DNA of 25,893 bases from an uncultured Treponema sp. Lineage in GTDB: Bacteria > Spirochaetota > Spirochaetia > Treponematales > Treponemataceae. The translations under genes and the position numbers were made by a program. Position 1 is the stretch's first letter, and every line of letters begins with the position of its first letter. Positions 1-7,038 of this stretch are shown piece by piece. The notes below the pieces were generated by a model. That model saw only the letters and a list, made by a program, of their open reading frames with translations, made no database searches and was not told the DNA's origin. Location: NCBI GenBank assembly GCA_905372235.1, contig CAJPOF010000031.1:1-25893 (forward strand), written 5' to 3'.

Positions 1-62
1 AACAGCGAACAGCGAACAGCGAACAGCGAACAGCGAACAGCGAACAGCGAACAGCGAACAGC
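1..62. repeat. AACAGCG tandem repeat, 8 full units plus a partial
   Basis: Eight perfect head-to-tail copies of the 7-mer AACAGCG occupy 1-56, followed by AACAGC. The array starts at the window edge, so its true length is unknown. Seven is not a multiple of three, so copy-number change would shift a reading frame if the array lay in a gene. No ORF crosses it here in a convincing way. Confidence 0.95.
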
Positions 63-124
63 ATAGACTCATTCCGAGTACAAAATATCTCATCTCAAGC
101 CAACGGAATCACTGTCTCTACGGC

Positions 125-155
125 GCGCACGGGAAATCTCTCCGTGCGCTTTTTT
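125..155 (+). terminator. Intrinsic terminator upstream of the DUF4469 gene
   Basis: GCGCACGG (125-132) pairs with CCGTGCGC (142-149) across a 9-nt loop, and six T follow directly. This is a canonical plus-strand rho-independent terminator. It probably ends a gene lying left of the window. It could also be an attenuator for the gene at 235. Confidence 0.75.
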
Positions 156-234
156 ATTCTCCCGGGTCATAACCTCGCGCTTTTGTCCGAACCGGCGGAG
201 GCGTTAGGAAAAAATAAAGTTTTAGGAGGCTACC

Positions 235-975
235 ATGCCAAAAATGAAAAAGTACGTTTGGGGCGTTTACCTTCGCCCGAACACACTCACGAAGGACAAC
301 GACCGCAACTGTATCGCAGATGTTCATTCACACGCGCCGACTCAGCGTAACGAGGACATCGCGGCTCTAATCACAAAGGAGCGGTCTGAGTTCCGTCCGG
401 AGACGATTTTGAACATCCTGAACATGCGTGACAAAGCCGTTGTAGGTTTTATCCAAGACGGATTGAGCTTTATGGACGGAGTTTCGCAGATTTCACCCCA
501 CGTTTCGGGCGTCTGGGAGACTGAAAACTCTCAGTATGACGAGAAAATCCACAAGCGCAATGTGGATATGATTCCGACTTCGGAATTGCGTAACGCACTT
601 GATTCAATAACAGTCAAAGTGCTTGGCGCAAAAGAGACGACAGCAAAAATCTCCGCCGTTACGGATACCGCAAGCGGACTTACAGACGGAACGATTACAA
701 TCGGCGACGACATTCTTATCGAAGGCGAAAAACTCAAAGTGGACGAAAAAGACCCGTTACAGGGCGTATTTTTTGTAACGGAAGACGGAGGCGAATACAA
801 AACCGAACGCCGCCTCTCGCTAACCAAGCCGACGCAGATTCTTGCGAGAGTCCCGAAGACTCTGCCCGAAGGCAAGGTCTCGGTAAAGGTGCGGACAAAG
901 TTTGCAGGAAGTGCAAAACCGCTCAAAGAATTGCGTGAAATCGTATACGGACTTCCGTGTGAAGCGAAGTCATAA
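235..975 (+). CDS. DUF4469 protein with N-terminal HU-like DNA-binding domain
   Basis: 246 aa. I recognise the two-part architecture common in Bacteroidetes and found in treponemes. Residues ~1-115 are an HU/IHF-like DNA-binding-type domain (YLRPNTLTKDN start, NEDIAALITKERSEFRPET core). Residues ~118-240 are a DUF4469 Ig-like domain (LTDGTITIGDDILIEG, then GVFF and ILARVP strands). No signal peptide or membrane segment is visible, so it should be cytoplasmic. The start is fixed by a TTAGGAGG ribosome site 6 nt upstream of the ATG. It stands alone between a terminator (125-155) and a hairpin (984-1020). The function of the family is not established; DNA binding is inferred from fold similarity only. 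Confidence 0.85.
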   Translation: MPKMKKYVWGVYLRPNTLTKDNDRNCIADVHSHAPTQRNEDIAALITKERSEFRPETILNILNMRDKAVVGFIQDGLSFMDGVSQISPHVSGVWETENSQYDEKIHKRNVDMIPTSELRNALDSITVKVLGAKETTAKISAVTDTASGLTDGTITIGDDILIEGEKLKVDEKDPLQGVFFVTEDGGEYKTERRLSLTKPTQILARVPKTLPEGKVSVKVRTKFAGSAKPLKELREIVYGLPCEAKS

Positions 976-983
976 ATAGCACT

Positions 984-1020
984 GAACGAAGATTCTCCGA
1001 ACAGGGGAGGAGCTTCGTTC
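984..1020 (+). other. Hairpin after the DUF4469 gene
   Basis: GAACGAAG (984-991) pairs with CTTCGTTC (1013-1020), with an inner CTCC/GGAG pairing. It starts 9 bp after the stop codon. No T-run follows, so it is either a weak terminator/3' stabiliser or the first element of the hairpin mosaic to its right. Confidence 0.55.
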
Positions 1021-1088
1021 GGATCAGAGTTCGCAATCCGAACGGATCAGAGGGTGCGATCCGCTCGGATCAGACATTCCGTTCCGAC
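1020..1088. repeat. Three tandem 23-bp mini-hairpin units
   Basis: CGGATCAGA recurs at 1020, 1043 and 1066, exactly 23 bp apart. Each unit closes on itself: CGGAT...ATCCG in the first, CGGATC...GATCCG in the second, and a degraded CGGA...TCCG in the third. The bases between differ among units while the closing pairs are largely kept. Confidence 0.75.
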
Positions 1089-1206
1089 CGGAACACGATG
1101 AGCGATTCACTCGAATCGTGCAAGATGTTTTATCTAGGCTTGCCACAAGCAAACTTGCATAAAGCGAAAGCCATAAGAGTTGTTTGATATAAAAAGACAC
1201 CCTTGT

Positions 1207-1253
1207 GGCTTTAGACAGTTCAAAAACTCCTCGACCCATACGGGTTCTTAGGG
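1207..1253. repeat. Direct repeat, copy 1 (partner 1425-1471)
   Basis: The ~47-bp block from GGCTTTAGA through CTCGACCCATAC to GGTTCTTAGGG recurs at 1425-1471 with a few changes and one single-base length difference. It ends in TTCTTAGG (1245-1252), which pairs with CCTAAGAA (1260-1267). It lies directly before dispersed-repeat copy A, as its partner lies before copy B. Confidence 0.85.
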
Positions 1254-1277
1254 CGAAGTCCTAAGAAGTGCGAGGAA

Positions 1278-1363
1278 GGCGGACGGACATTGCAATGGAG
1301 ACTTAATCCGGCAATCGGATGTATGTCCGTCCCAAGTTTTGCCTTGCGTCAAAACTTGTAAAA
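1278..1363. repeat. Dispersed composite hairpin repeat, copy A
   Basis: Outer stem GGACGGACAT (1281-1290) / ATGTCCGTCC (1323-1332) encloses an inner ATCCG-GCAAT-CGGAT hairpin. A second stem CAAGTTTTG (1333-1341) / CAAAACTTG (1350-1358) follows at once, then GTAAAA. Other copies are at 1516, 3721, 3812, 3963 and 25672. Confidence 0.85.
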
Positions 1364-1424
1364 ACCATTGAGAGAAACAGCCCATAGCCTGCAAGATAAG
1401 TTTCCTATAGAGAAACAGCTTATG

Positions 1425-1471
1425 GGCTTTAGAACAGTCAAAAACTCCTCGACCCATACAGGTTCTTAGGG
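1425..1471. repeat. Direct repeat, copy 2 (partner 1207-1253)
   Basis: This is the second copy of the CTCGACCCATAC / GGTTCTTAGGG block. Its tail forms CTTAGGG (1465-1471) tgt CCCTAAG (1475-1481). The bases that follow (1475-1512: CCCTAAGCAG, GGGAAAGAGG, TGGGTTTTAGGG) match the last bases of the window (25856-25893) closely. Confidence 0.85.
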
Positions 1472-1515
1472 TGTCCCTAAGCAGCACGGGGAAAGAGGAG
1501 TGGGTTTTAGGGAGA

Positions 1516-1595
1516 GGCGGACATTCTAAGGCATACCTAACCCAATAGTTGGTCGTATGTCCGCTCCGAGTTTTGACTAAAGTCAAAACTCGCAT
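1516..1595. repeat. Dispersed composite hairpin repeat, copy B
   Basis: Outer stem GCGGACAT (1517-1524) / ATGTCCGC (1557-1564) encloses an inner CCAA-TAG-TTGG hairpin. It is followed by CGAGTTTTGACT (1567-1578) / AGTCAAAACTCG (1581-1592). Compared with copy A, the second stem differs in sequence but is again fully paired. Confidence 0.85.
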
Positions 1596-1634
1596 AAATA
1601 GGTCTATTTAGGGAGATCGGGGAATCTTCTGAAC

Positions 1635-1706
1635 CGAGTTTGACGCAAGTCAAACTCGATAAGGGCGGCGATAGGTTGCACTGTTAACGAACAATAGCAA
1701 CCGCCC
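1635..1706. repeat. Partial hairpin-repeat pieces before the lipoprotein gene
   Basis: CGAGTTTGAC (1635-1644), loop GCAA, GTCAAACTCG (1649-1658) is an isolated copy of the second-stem module. Right after it GGTTGC (1674-1679) pairs with GCAACC (1697-1702), flanked by GGGC and GCCC. The rest of 976-1763 holds only these repeats; I see no gene or clear promoter in it. Confidence 0.7.
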
Positions 1707-1763
1707 GTCGTCCTGCCGGGGGTCTTCCCTCTCCCTAAGAGGAAAAATATATAGGAGTACGTT

Positions 1764-3704
1764 ATGAAAACGACGAAAGGTTTTACCGCATTGGCTGCGG
1801 TATGTATGCTGGTTGCGGGAATGCTCTCCTGCAAGGTAGAGACGGACTACGTGGACAGAACGCCGCCTTCTCCCGTAACCGGCTTGACGCTTGGCTATTC
1901 ATCCGCAAGCAAGACGCTTACCGCAAATTGGCACAATCCTACGGACTCGGACTTTGCAGGACTTGTCTTGAGCTGGAAAAAAGAAGGCGGCACCGCAACG
2001 GAAGTGCCTCTTTCAAAAGAGACGGAAAGCTATGCAATTACGAACATCGAGGCGGACGGAAGCAAATACATCGTCTCCGTAAAAGCGAAGGACGACGCCG
2101 GAAACGAAAGCGTCGCCATTGAAGCGAACGTAAAGACAGACGCAGCCGCCGAGATTACGAATGTAAGCCTTAGCCGCACGCACCTTGACAGCGAGGAAAC
2201 GGACAGGAATATCACCGTAACGGTAACGGGAAACAATTTTGACGCATTGGCAAGCCTTTTGGTGCAGATTACGGACGGCACTACACCGCAATCACCTGTA
2301 TCGGCAAGCATAGACAAGGCGCACAACAAGGCGAGTGCGACAGTAAGCGCCCCCGTTCCGTCTTCCCCGTCGGACGCAGGACAAACGTACACGGTCAAGG
2401 TGATCGTAAACGGAACGCCGTCCGCTCAGACCGCGACGTTCAAGGTTACAAAGCCTGCAAGAGTAAGCGCGATTCAGCTTTCAAAAAATCCGATAAAATT
2501 CGGCACGGAAACGAAGGTAGGCGTAACCGTTACGGGAACAAATCTTGACATCCGCGGCGAAACAAAGATAGAGCTGCTTGATTCAAACGGGGCTGAAGTA
2601 AGCGCAAGCACGGTAACGGTAGCCGAAACTGAAGGAACTGAAACGGAGTTTTCAAAAGAGCTTACGCTTCCCGGCGAAATCGGCTACTACACGGTAGCGG
2701 TGTTCTTTAAGGGCAAGAGACAATACACTACGGAAACGCTCCAACTGTACGTAGAGCCGTTCATCGAAAGCGTGGTTATACCCAAGGCAGGCACCACTTA
2801 CGGCGGAAACAAGCTCCCCGTAACAATCACCGGAAAGAACTTTAAGGCATCCGATGTAACGGCAGGGGATTTCAACTGGAGCGGAGCGACACTCTCGAAT
2901 TTCAAGATTGAAAGCGACACGCTTGCGACTGCGGAAGTTGTGTGCCCGAATGTTGCCGGAAACACAACTGTTACGGTAATGTGCAAAACGGCAAGCAAGA
3001 ACGGAGTTTTGAGCGTAAATGATTACAGCGCATACACGGTGGGGAAGATTGTGCTTGCAGACAAGAGTTCTGTAGAAAAAGACTCATATACAGCGATAGA
3101 CCCAAACAATCCTCCTGTAGGCGTTATCTGCGCCGTCATTTACGGAGTGCCGAAGATGATTGCTCTGCATTCAAGCGATAGCACTCTACAGTGGGCAAAA
3201 TACGGCAGCACCGGTTACAATACGAAGTTTGAGGGCATCATCTGTACGCCGAGCAAAAGTGGAATAGGAGCTGCCTTGACTGCAACGTTCACGGGCGACA
3301 CTGACGGAAGCGACAACTGGTCATACATAAAGTCTAAGGACGCTGAAGGAACGGCGGATGCTGTGGTTGCGGAGAACTATCCTGCGTTCAATTGGGTTTC
3401 TCAGTACAACACAAAGTACGCAGACAAACTGAACAATGAAAAGTTTGACTGGTATATGCCGAGCTTTGCGGAGCTGTGCGAGGTATATAAGAACCGTACG
3501 GCAATCGATGCAAGCCTTGCAAAAATACACGGACTTGAAAACGGCAGCGACTATGCGAATGCAAAGCTTGTAAATAGTTACTATTGGTCGTCGTCGCAGG
3601 GTTCCAACATTTATAATGCGTGGCTTGTTGTTTTCAGTGACGGCGACGTGAGCAACAGTTACAAGTACTTCATTAGTAGGGTTTGTTGTCTGGCAGGCTT
3701 TTAA
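1764..3704 (+). CDS. Large Ig-domain lipoprotein with DUF1566/Lcl-like C-terminus
   Basis: 646 aa, exported and lipidated: a basic N-end, a hydrophobic core and lipobox MLSC with Cys23 as the lipid site. Residues ~33-125 read as a fibronectin type III domain (PPSPVTGLTLGYSS...KAKDDAGNES). Three Ig/IPT-like domains follow at ~130-230, 231-330 and 331-420. The last ~215 residues resemble DUF1566/Lcl-type domains (DWYMPSFAELCEVY, YYWSSSQ, NAW, ending RVCCLAGF). The start is set by AGGAG 6 nt before the ATG. It is flanked on both sides by hairpin repeats, and its GC-rich codon use differs from the AT-rich genes to its right, which suggests an accessory origin. It is likely a surface ligand-binding protein; the ligand is unknown. 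The C-terminus may be hypervariable (see 3573-3677). Confidence 0.85.
   Translation: MKTTKGFTALAAVCMLVAGMLSCKVETDYVDRTPPSPVTGLTLGYSSASKTLTANWHNPTDSDFAGLVLSWKKEGGTATEVPLSKETESYAITNIEADGSKYIVSVKAKDDAGNESVAIEANVKTDAAAEITNVSLSRTHLDSEETDRNITVTVTGNNFDALASLLVQITDGTTPQSPVSASIDKAHNKASATVSAPVPSSPSDAGQTYTVKVIVNGTPSAQTATFKVTKPARVSAIQLSKNPIKFGTETKVGVTVTGTNLDIRGETKIELLDSNGAEVSASTVTVAETEGTETEFSKELTLPGEIGYYTVAVFFKGKRQYTTETLQLYVEPFIESVVIPKAGTTYGGNKLPVTITGKNFKASDVTAGDFNWSGATLSNFKIESDTLATAEVVCPNVAGNTTVTVMCKTASKNGVLSVNDYSAYTVGKIVLADKSSVEKDSYTAIDPNNPPVGVICAVIYGVPKMIALHSSDSTLQWAKYGSTGYNTKFEGIICTPSKSGIGAALTATFTGDTDGSDNWSYIKSKDAEGTADAVVAENYPAFNWVSQYNTKYADKLNNEKFDWYMPSFAELCEVYKNRTAIDASLAKIHGLENGSDYANAKLVNSYYWSSSQGSNIYNAWLVVFSDGDVSNSYKYFISRVCCLAGF
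3573..3677 (+). other. Candidate variable region of a retroelement target
   Basis: This covers codons 604-638 of the lipoprotein. Three clusters (604-607, 613-618, 630-638) are almost entirely codons ending in C or T: 18 of 19, the exception being Lys634. Adenine-directed mutagenesis of AAY codons leaves this signature in diversity-generating retroelement targets. No reverse transcriptase or template repeat lies in the window, so this is inference. Confidence 0.35.
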
Positions 3705-3715
3705 CACAAACAGCC

Positions 3716-3800
3716 GGGCGGGCGGACATTTTAACGCATCGTTAATCAGACAATCGGTCTTATGTCCGCCCCGAGTTTTGCCTTGCGGCAAAACTCGTAA
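3716..3800. repeat. Dispersed composite hairpin repeat, copy C
   Basis: This copy starts 12 bp after the lipoprotein stop. Outer stem GGCGGACAT (3721-3729) / ATGTCCGCC (3762-3770) encloses TTAACG-CAT-CGTTAA and AGAC...GTCT hairpins. It is followed by CGAGTTTTGCC (3772-3782) / GGCAAAACTCG (3787-3797) and GTAAAG. It is the most regular copy. Confidence 0.9.
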
Positions 3801-3811
3801 AGCATTTCTAT

Positions 3812-3925
3812 ACAAGTTTGCCGTAAGGAAAACTTGGGGCGGCGGGCGGATATATTAATGCGTCGTAAAACCGATAATCGCTCTTATGTCCGTCTCAACT
3901 TTGCTGAACGCAAACTTGTAAAACC
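3812..3925. repeat. Dispersed composite hairpin repeat, copy D
   Basis: An AAGTTTgCC...GGaAAACTT hairpin (3813-3835) is followed by outer stem CGGATAT (3847-3853) / ATGTCCG (3886-3892), which closes through a G-T pair. Then comes an imperfect CAACTTTGC / GCAAACTTG stem (3896-3918) and GTAAAA. Confidence 0.75.
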
Positions 3926-3962
3926 CGTTTTACCGCCGCTTTCGCAGCAACGAGGCAACTAG

Positions 3963-4038
3963 CAAGTTTGCCAACGGCAAACTTGGGGCGACGGAAGAGT
4001 AATAATATGGTTGTAAAACCCATTTCACCGCCGCCCCC
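3963..4038. repeat. Dispersed composite hairpin repeat, copy E (diverged)
   Basis: CAAGTTTGCC (3963-3972), loop AAC, GGCAAACTTG (3976-3985) is a perfect hairpin. It leads into GGGGCGACGG (3985-3994) facing CCGCCGCCCC (4029-4038). The centre no longer matches copies A-C in sequence, but the nested pairing is kept. Confidence 0.65.
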
Positions 4039-4061
4039 AACCTCACAAAAAATAAAATAAT

Positions 4062-4086
4062 GCCTCAATTTCCCCAAGGCTTTTTT
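4062..4086. terminator. Probable bidirectional terminator between accessory region and tro operon
   Basis: GCCT (4062-4065) pairs with AGGC (4077-4080), followed by six T on plus. On minus the same stem is followed by a T-rich run. CACAAAAAA and TTTTTTGTG extend the symmetry. The stem is short, so strength is uncertain. It lies ~170 bp past the troD stop. Confidence 0.45.
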
Positions 4087-4253
4087 GTGTCTGCTTTATT
4101 TGTCCTAGGTGGGGCGTAAAACGAGAAATAGAAAAACGCCGTTTAATTTTAGACAAAAACACTTCGTTTCCGGCGAGTTGGCAGATATTCACAAAACCAT
4201 TCTAGCAAGAAAGTATGGCTCGATAGCGATATCCGTTCGCCCCGAATTAAAAA
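4087..4253. other. Non-coding stretch 3' of troD
   Basis: I see no gene, clear repeat or convincing terminator here. An ORF of 98 codons on plus that starts at 4109 runs into the antisense of troD and has no supporting features. Confidence 0.4.
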
Positions 4254-5357
4254 TTAGCGGTTCATTTTCAACGTGTTTTCGGCAAGTTCTAATCCTTTCG
4301 GAAGAAGAGACAAAAATCCGTTGTTTATTTCCACCAGTCCCAAATGCCTTGCTCGGTTGCATATTTTTTTTGCTTTTGCTTTTGTCCAGTTTATGTGCTC
4401 GGTAAGATGATCCGCACGACATTCATACGGTTCTTCTTCCGTGCCGCTGTGATTCAATATGTGAACCGCAAGATTCTGAAGGGCAAAATCCATTTTTAGT
4501 TTTTGCCTCATAATGTTTCGGCGGATAAGTCCATGTTTGGGCGAAAAAAGATAAATGATGAAAAAAAACACTCCGCACATAGTTGCCATTGCCCCCGCTA
4601 TGCTTCCGTCGATTTTGTCCGCAACAAAAAAACCGCTCACAGAAGAAATCGATGCCACAATGACGGCAAGGATAATCACGGTTTTAAGGTCATCGCTTAA
4701 AAGTAAGGCGGCGGCGGCAGGAGCAATCATCAATGCCGTTACCAAAACAACGCCCACAGAATCAAAAGCGCCTACGCAAGTTACGCTCACAACTGTCATC
4801 AGTCCGTAATTCATTGCGGTCGGCGAAAATCCAAGCGACTTCGCAAAACTTTTGTCAAATGCCGAAACTTTCAATTCCTTGAAAAAAAGAACGGTCAATG
4901 TTACGTTTATCAAAAGAATTATGCCCATAATAAAAGTGCTTCTTGGAATGCTTATTGAAAATATTTCGATTCTATCAAGAGGAGCAAGCCCTATCTCGCC
5001 AAGCAGAACTGCATCGGTGTCAAGATGAATGTTCCCCGCATAAAGACTTACCAATATTACGCCCGCACTGAACATCGCCGGAAAAACAAGCGCGATTGCC
5101 GCATCGCTTTTTACAAGTTTTGTCTTTTTCAAAAACTCCGTAAACATCACCGAAAGAAGTCCCGCCAACACAGCTCCTACAATAGGAATCACGGAAGAGA
5201 GGCTTTTCGAGATAAAAAATCCAACAACAATTCCCAAGATAATCGAATGGCTTACGGCATCGCTCATAAGCGCCATCTTCCTCAGAAGCAAAAAAACTCC
5301 GCAGATTGAACACGCCGCAGAAACTATTACAGAAAGTATAATTATTTCCAAAGTCAT
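4254..5357 (-). CDS. troD: Metal ABC transporter permease TroD with C-terminal winged-helix-like tail
   Basis: 367 aa inner-membrane permease of the ABC-3 (zinc/manganese) family, the second permease of the Tro importer. Residues ~1-275 hold the membrane helices and the family hallmark early motif LLRKMALMSDAVSHSIILG. Residues ~285-367 are a soluble tail that looks like a winged helix (LTEHINWTKAKAKKICNRA, then LGLVEINNGFLSLLPKG). Such a tail is known on TroD/MntD-type permeases and resembles the DNA-binding half of DtxR-type regulators; its role is unclear. The ATG is preceded by AGGA. It starts 9 bp after troC stops and is the last gene of troABCD. Confidence 0.9.
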   Translation of the reverse strand: MTLEIIILSVIVSAACSICGVFLLLRKMALMSDAVSHSIILGIVVGFFISKSLSSVIPIVGAVLAGLLSVMFTEFLKKTKLVKSDAAIALVFPAMFSAGVILVSLYAGNIHLDTDAVLLGEIGLAPLDRIEIFSISIPRSTFIMGIILLINVTLTVLFFKELKVSAFDKSFAKSLGFSPTAMNYGLMTVVSVTCVGAFDSVGVVLVTALMIAPAAAALLLSDDLKTVIILAVIVASISSVSGFFVADKIDGSIAGAMATMCGVFFFIIYLFSPKHGLIRRNIMRQKLKMDFALQNLAVHILNHSGTEEEPYECRADHLTEHINWTKAKAKKICNRARHLGLVEINNGFLSLLPKGLELAENTLKMNR

Positions 5358-5366
5358 AATGAAATC

Positions 5367-6263
5367 CTATTTTTCGTCCGGTTTTACCTGCGATTTGATT
5401 TTTCGTCTTAAAAGACGCTGCAAAACGCCTCTGTGCGGACTAAAAATTATTGAAAAAAGGGCAAATGCACTTAGAAGAAGGACGATGACCGGTCCTGTAG
5501 AAAGCCGCGGGACTTTCGAAGAAATAATCGAACCGCCCGCCCCGCAAAGCCCGCCGGAAACCGATGCGATAATACTCATATAGCCAAGTTTATCCGTCCA
5601 CTGCCTTGATGCAGCCGCCGGAGCAACAAGCAATGCACTCATAAGAATTACGCCTACCGCCTGAATTCCAATGACGATGGCCGCAACGATGGCTGCGGTA
5701 AGAATCAACTCTATTTTTTTAGGCGAAAATCCTATCGCCGCAGAAAAATCCGGATCAAAAGTTGAAACTTTCAGTTCTTTCCAAAACAGAAAAATGCACA
5801 GAATTATCACAAATTCTACGAAAAAAATCATAATGACATCTTGCTGCATTATCGTGGCGGCTTGTCCGAATATAAATTTGTCCAGACCTGCTTTTGCTGC
5901 GTTAGGAAGTTTTTGCACGTGCGTCAAAAGCAAAAATCCCATTCCGAGGAAAACGCCAAGAATGATTCCCTGAGCACCATCCGTTTTGATTTTTGTCGTA
6001 TTGCTTATGGCATATATGCAGAGCATTCCCAAAAGCCCCGAAATGCCCGCCCCAATCAGAAGGAAAAGCAGAGATTTTGTTCCTGTAATCAAAAACGCAA
6101 TGACGATTCCCGGCAGAGCTGCGTGCGAAACTGCATCTCCTACAAGGCTCTGCTTCCTTAAAAGAACAAATGTTCCGACAAAACCGGAACCAAGCCCCAA
6201 GAGCAATGTACCCAAAAGGACATTTCTGAGCGTGTAATCAAACAAAAAATCCATAAAGTCCAC
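5367..6263 (-). CDS. troC: Metal ABC transporter permease TroC
   Basis: 298 aa, ABC-3 family integral membrane protein. It has the conserved LLRKQSLVGDAVSHAALPGI segment after the first helix and a hydrophobic pattern throughout. It should form a heterodimer with TroD in the inner membrane as the Mn/Zn/Fe channel. It begins 11 bp after the troB stop with an AGGTGG ribosome site. Unlike TroD it has no soluble domain beyond a short basic tail (RLLRRKIKSQVKPDEK). Confidence 0.92.
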   Translation of the reverse strand: MDFMDFLFDYTLRNVLLGTLLLGLGSGFVGTFVLLRKQSLVGDAVSHAALPGIVIAFLITGTKSLLFLLIGAGISGLLGMLCIYAISNTTKIKTDGAQGIILGVFLGMGFLLLTHVQKLPNAAKAGLDKFIFGQAATIMQQDVIMIFFVEFVIILCIFLFWKELKVSTFDPDFSAAIGFSPKKIELILTAAIVAAIVIGIQAVGVILMSALLVAPAAASRQWTDKLGYMSIIASVSGGLCGAGGSIISSKVPRLSTGPVIVLLLSAFALFSIIFSPHRGVLQRLLRRKIKSQVKPDEK

Positions 6264-6274
6264 CTAAAAAGCAC

Positions 6275-7021
6275 TTAAAAACCGGAAGCAAGCCTTCCGC
6301 CGTATGTCCGATGAAGATTATCTTGCGTGAAAACCTCGTCGATTTTTCCTTCTGCAATTACACTCACGTTCAGCAAAAGCACTCTATCAAAATAATCCTT
6401 CACAGTTTGAAGGTCGTGGTGAACAACCAAAAGAGTTTTCCCCTTTGATTTCAATTCCTTGAGCAATGTAACAAGCGCCTGCTCCGTAGCGGCATCCACA
6501 CCTTGAAAAGGCTCGTCCATAAAATACAAATCCGCCTCTTGAACCAATGCGCGCGCCAAAAACACACGCTGCTGTTGCCCGCCGGAAAGTTCGCTTATCT
6601 GCCTAGAAGCAAAATCCGTCATTCCAACTTTTTCAAGGGCTTCCATGGTTTTATCTTTTTCTTTCTTACCGGGACGACGAATCCAGCCGAGAGACCCGTA
6701 AGATCCCATCTGCACAACATCAAAAACCGTCGTAGGAAAATCCCAATCCACCGAGCTTCGCTGTGGAACATATGAAACTTTTTTTATATTTTTAGATAGA
6801 GGCTTTCCCAAAACATTTATTTTGCCGGATGAAAGAGGTAAGATTCCCATGACCGCTTTAAGCAGCGTGGACTTCCCCGCTCCGTTCGGTCCGATTATGG
6901 CTTCCATAACTCCCTGAGGAATATCTGCGTCAATATCCCACAACACGGGCTTTTCCCTATAGGCAAGGCTCAAATCCATGACGGATAAAGCAGATTTTTT
7001 TTCAGTCTGAACAGCACTCAT
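6275..7021 (-). CDS. troB: Metal ABC transporter ATPase TroB
   Basis: 248 aa, the single ABC ATPase of the Tro importer, cytoplasmic and dimeric by family. Walker A GPNGAGKST is at 44-52, signature LSGGQ at 145-149, Walker B LYFMDEP at 165-171 and the switch histidine at ~201. The PQRSSVDWDFPTTV Q-loop region is typical of Mn/Zn-type ATPases. It has a strong AAGGAGG site 7 nt before the ATG and sits 17 bp after troA. The first ~10 residues are an extra tail before the first strand. Confidence 0.94.
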   Translation of the reverse strand: MSAVQTEKKSALSVMDLSLAYREKPVLWDIDADIPQGVMEAIIGPNGAGKSTLLKAVMGILPLSSGKINVLGKPLSKNIKKVSYVPQRSSVDWDFPTTVFDVVQMGSYGSLGWIRRPGKKEKDKTMEALEKVGMTDFASRQISELSGGQQQRVFLARALVQEADLYFMDEPFQGVDAATEQALVTLLKELKSKGKTLLVVHHDLQTVKDYFDRVLLLNVSVIAEGKIDEVFTQDNLHRTYGGRLASGF

Positions 7022-7038
7022 AAGAAAGCCTCCTTATT

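Noticed and set aside
1020..1088. CRISPR array
   Set aside because: Units are only 23 bp with no spacer of constant length between fixed repeats, and no cas genes are present.
1248..1595. Minus-strand ORFs within the hairpin repeats (also 3321-3815 and 3895-4077)
   Set aside because: Their similar peptides (GH..DC, CPP patterns) come from translating the DNA repeats. They lack ribosome sites, and one runs antisense through the lipoprotein gene.
1278..4038. Integron attC sites flanking gene cassettes
   Set aside because: The elements are palindromic and flank genes, but I could not find consistent RYYYAAC and GTTRRRY ends at their borders, several occur in tandem without a gene, and no integrase is in the window. 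Worth revisiting if an integrase is found nearby.
4109..4405. Plus-strand 98-codon ORF
   Set aside because: It runs into the antisense of troD, has no ribosome site and a low-complexity hydrophobic end.
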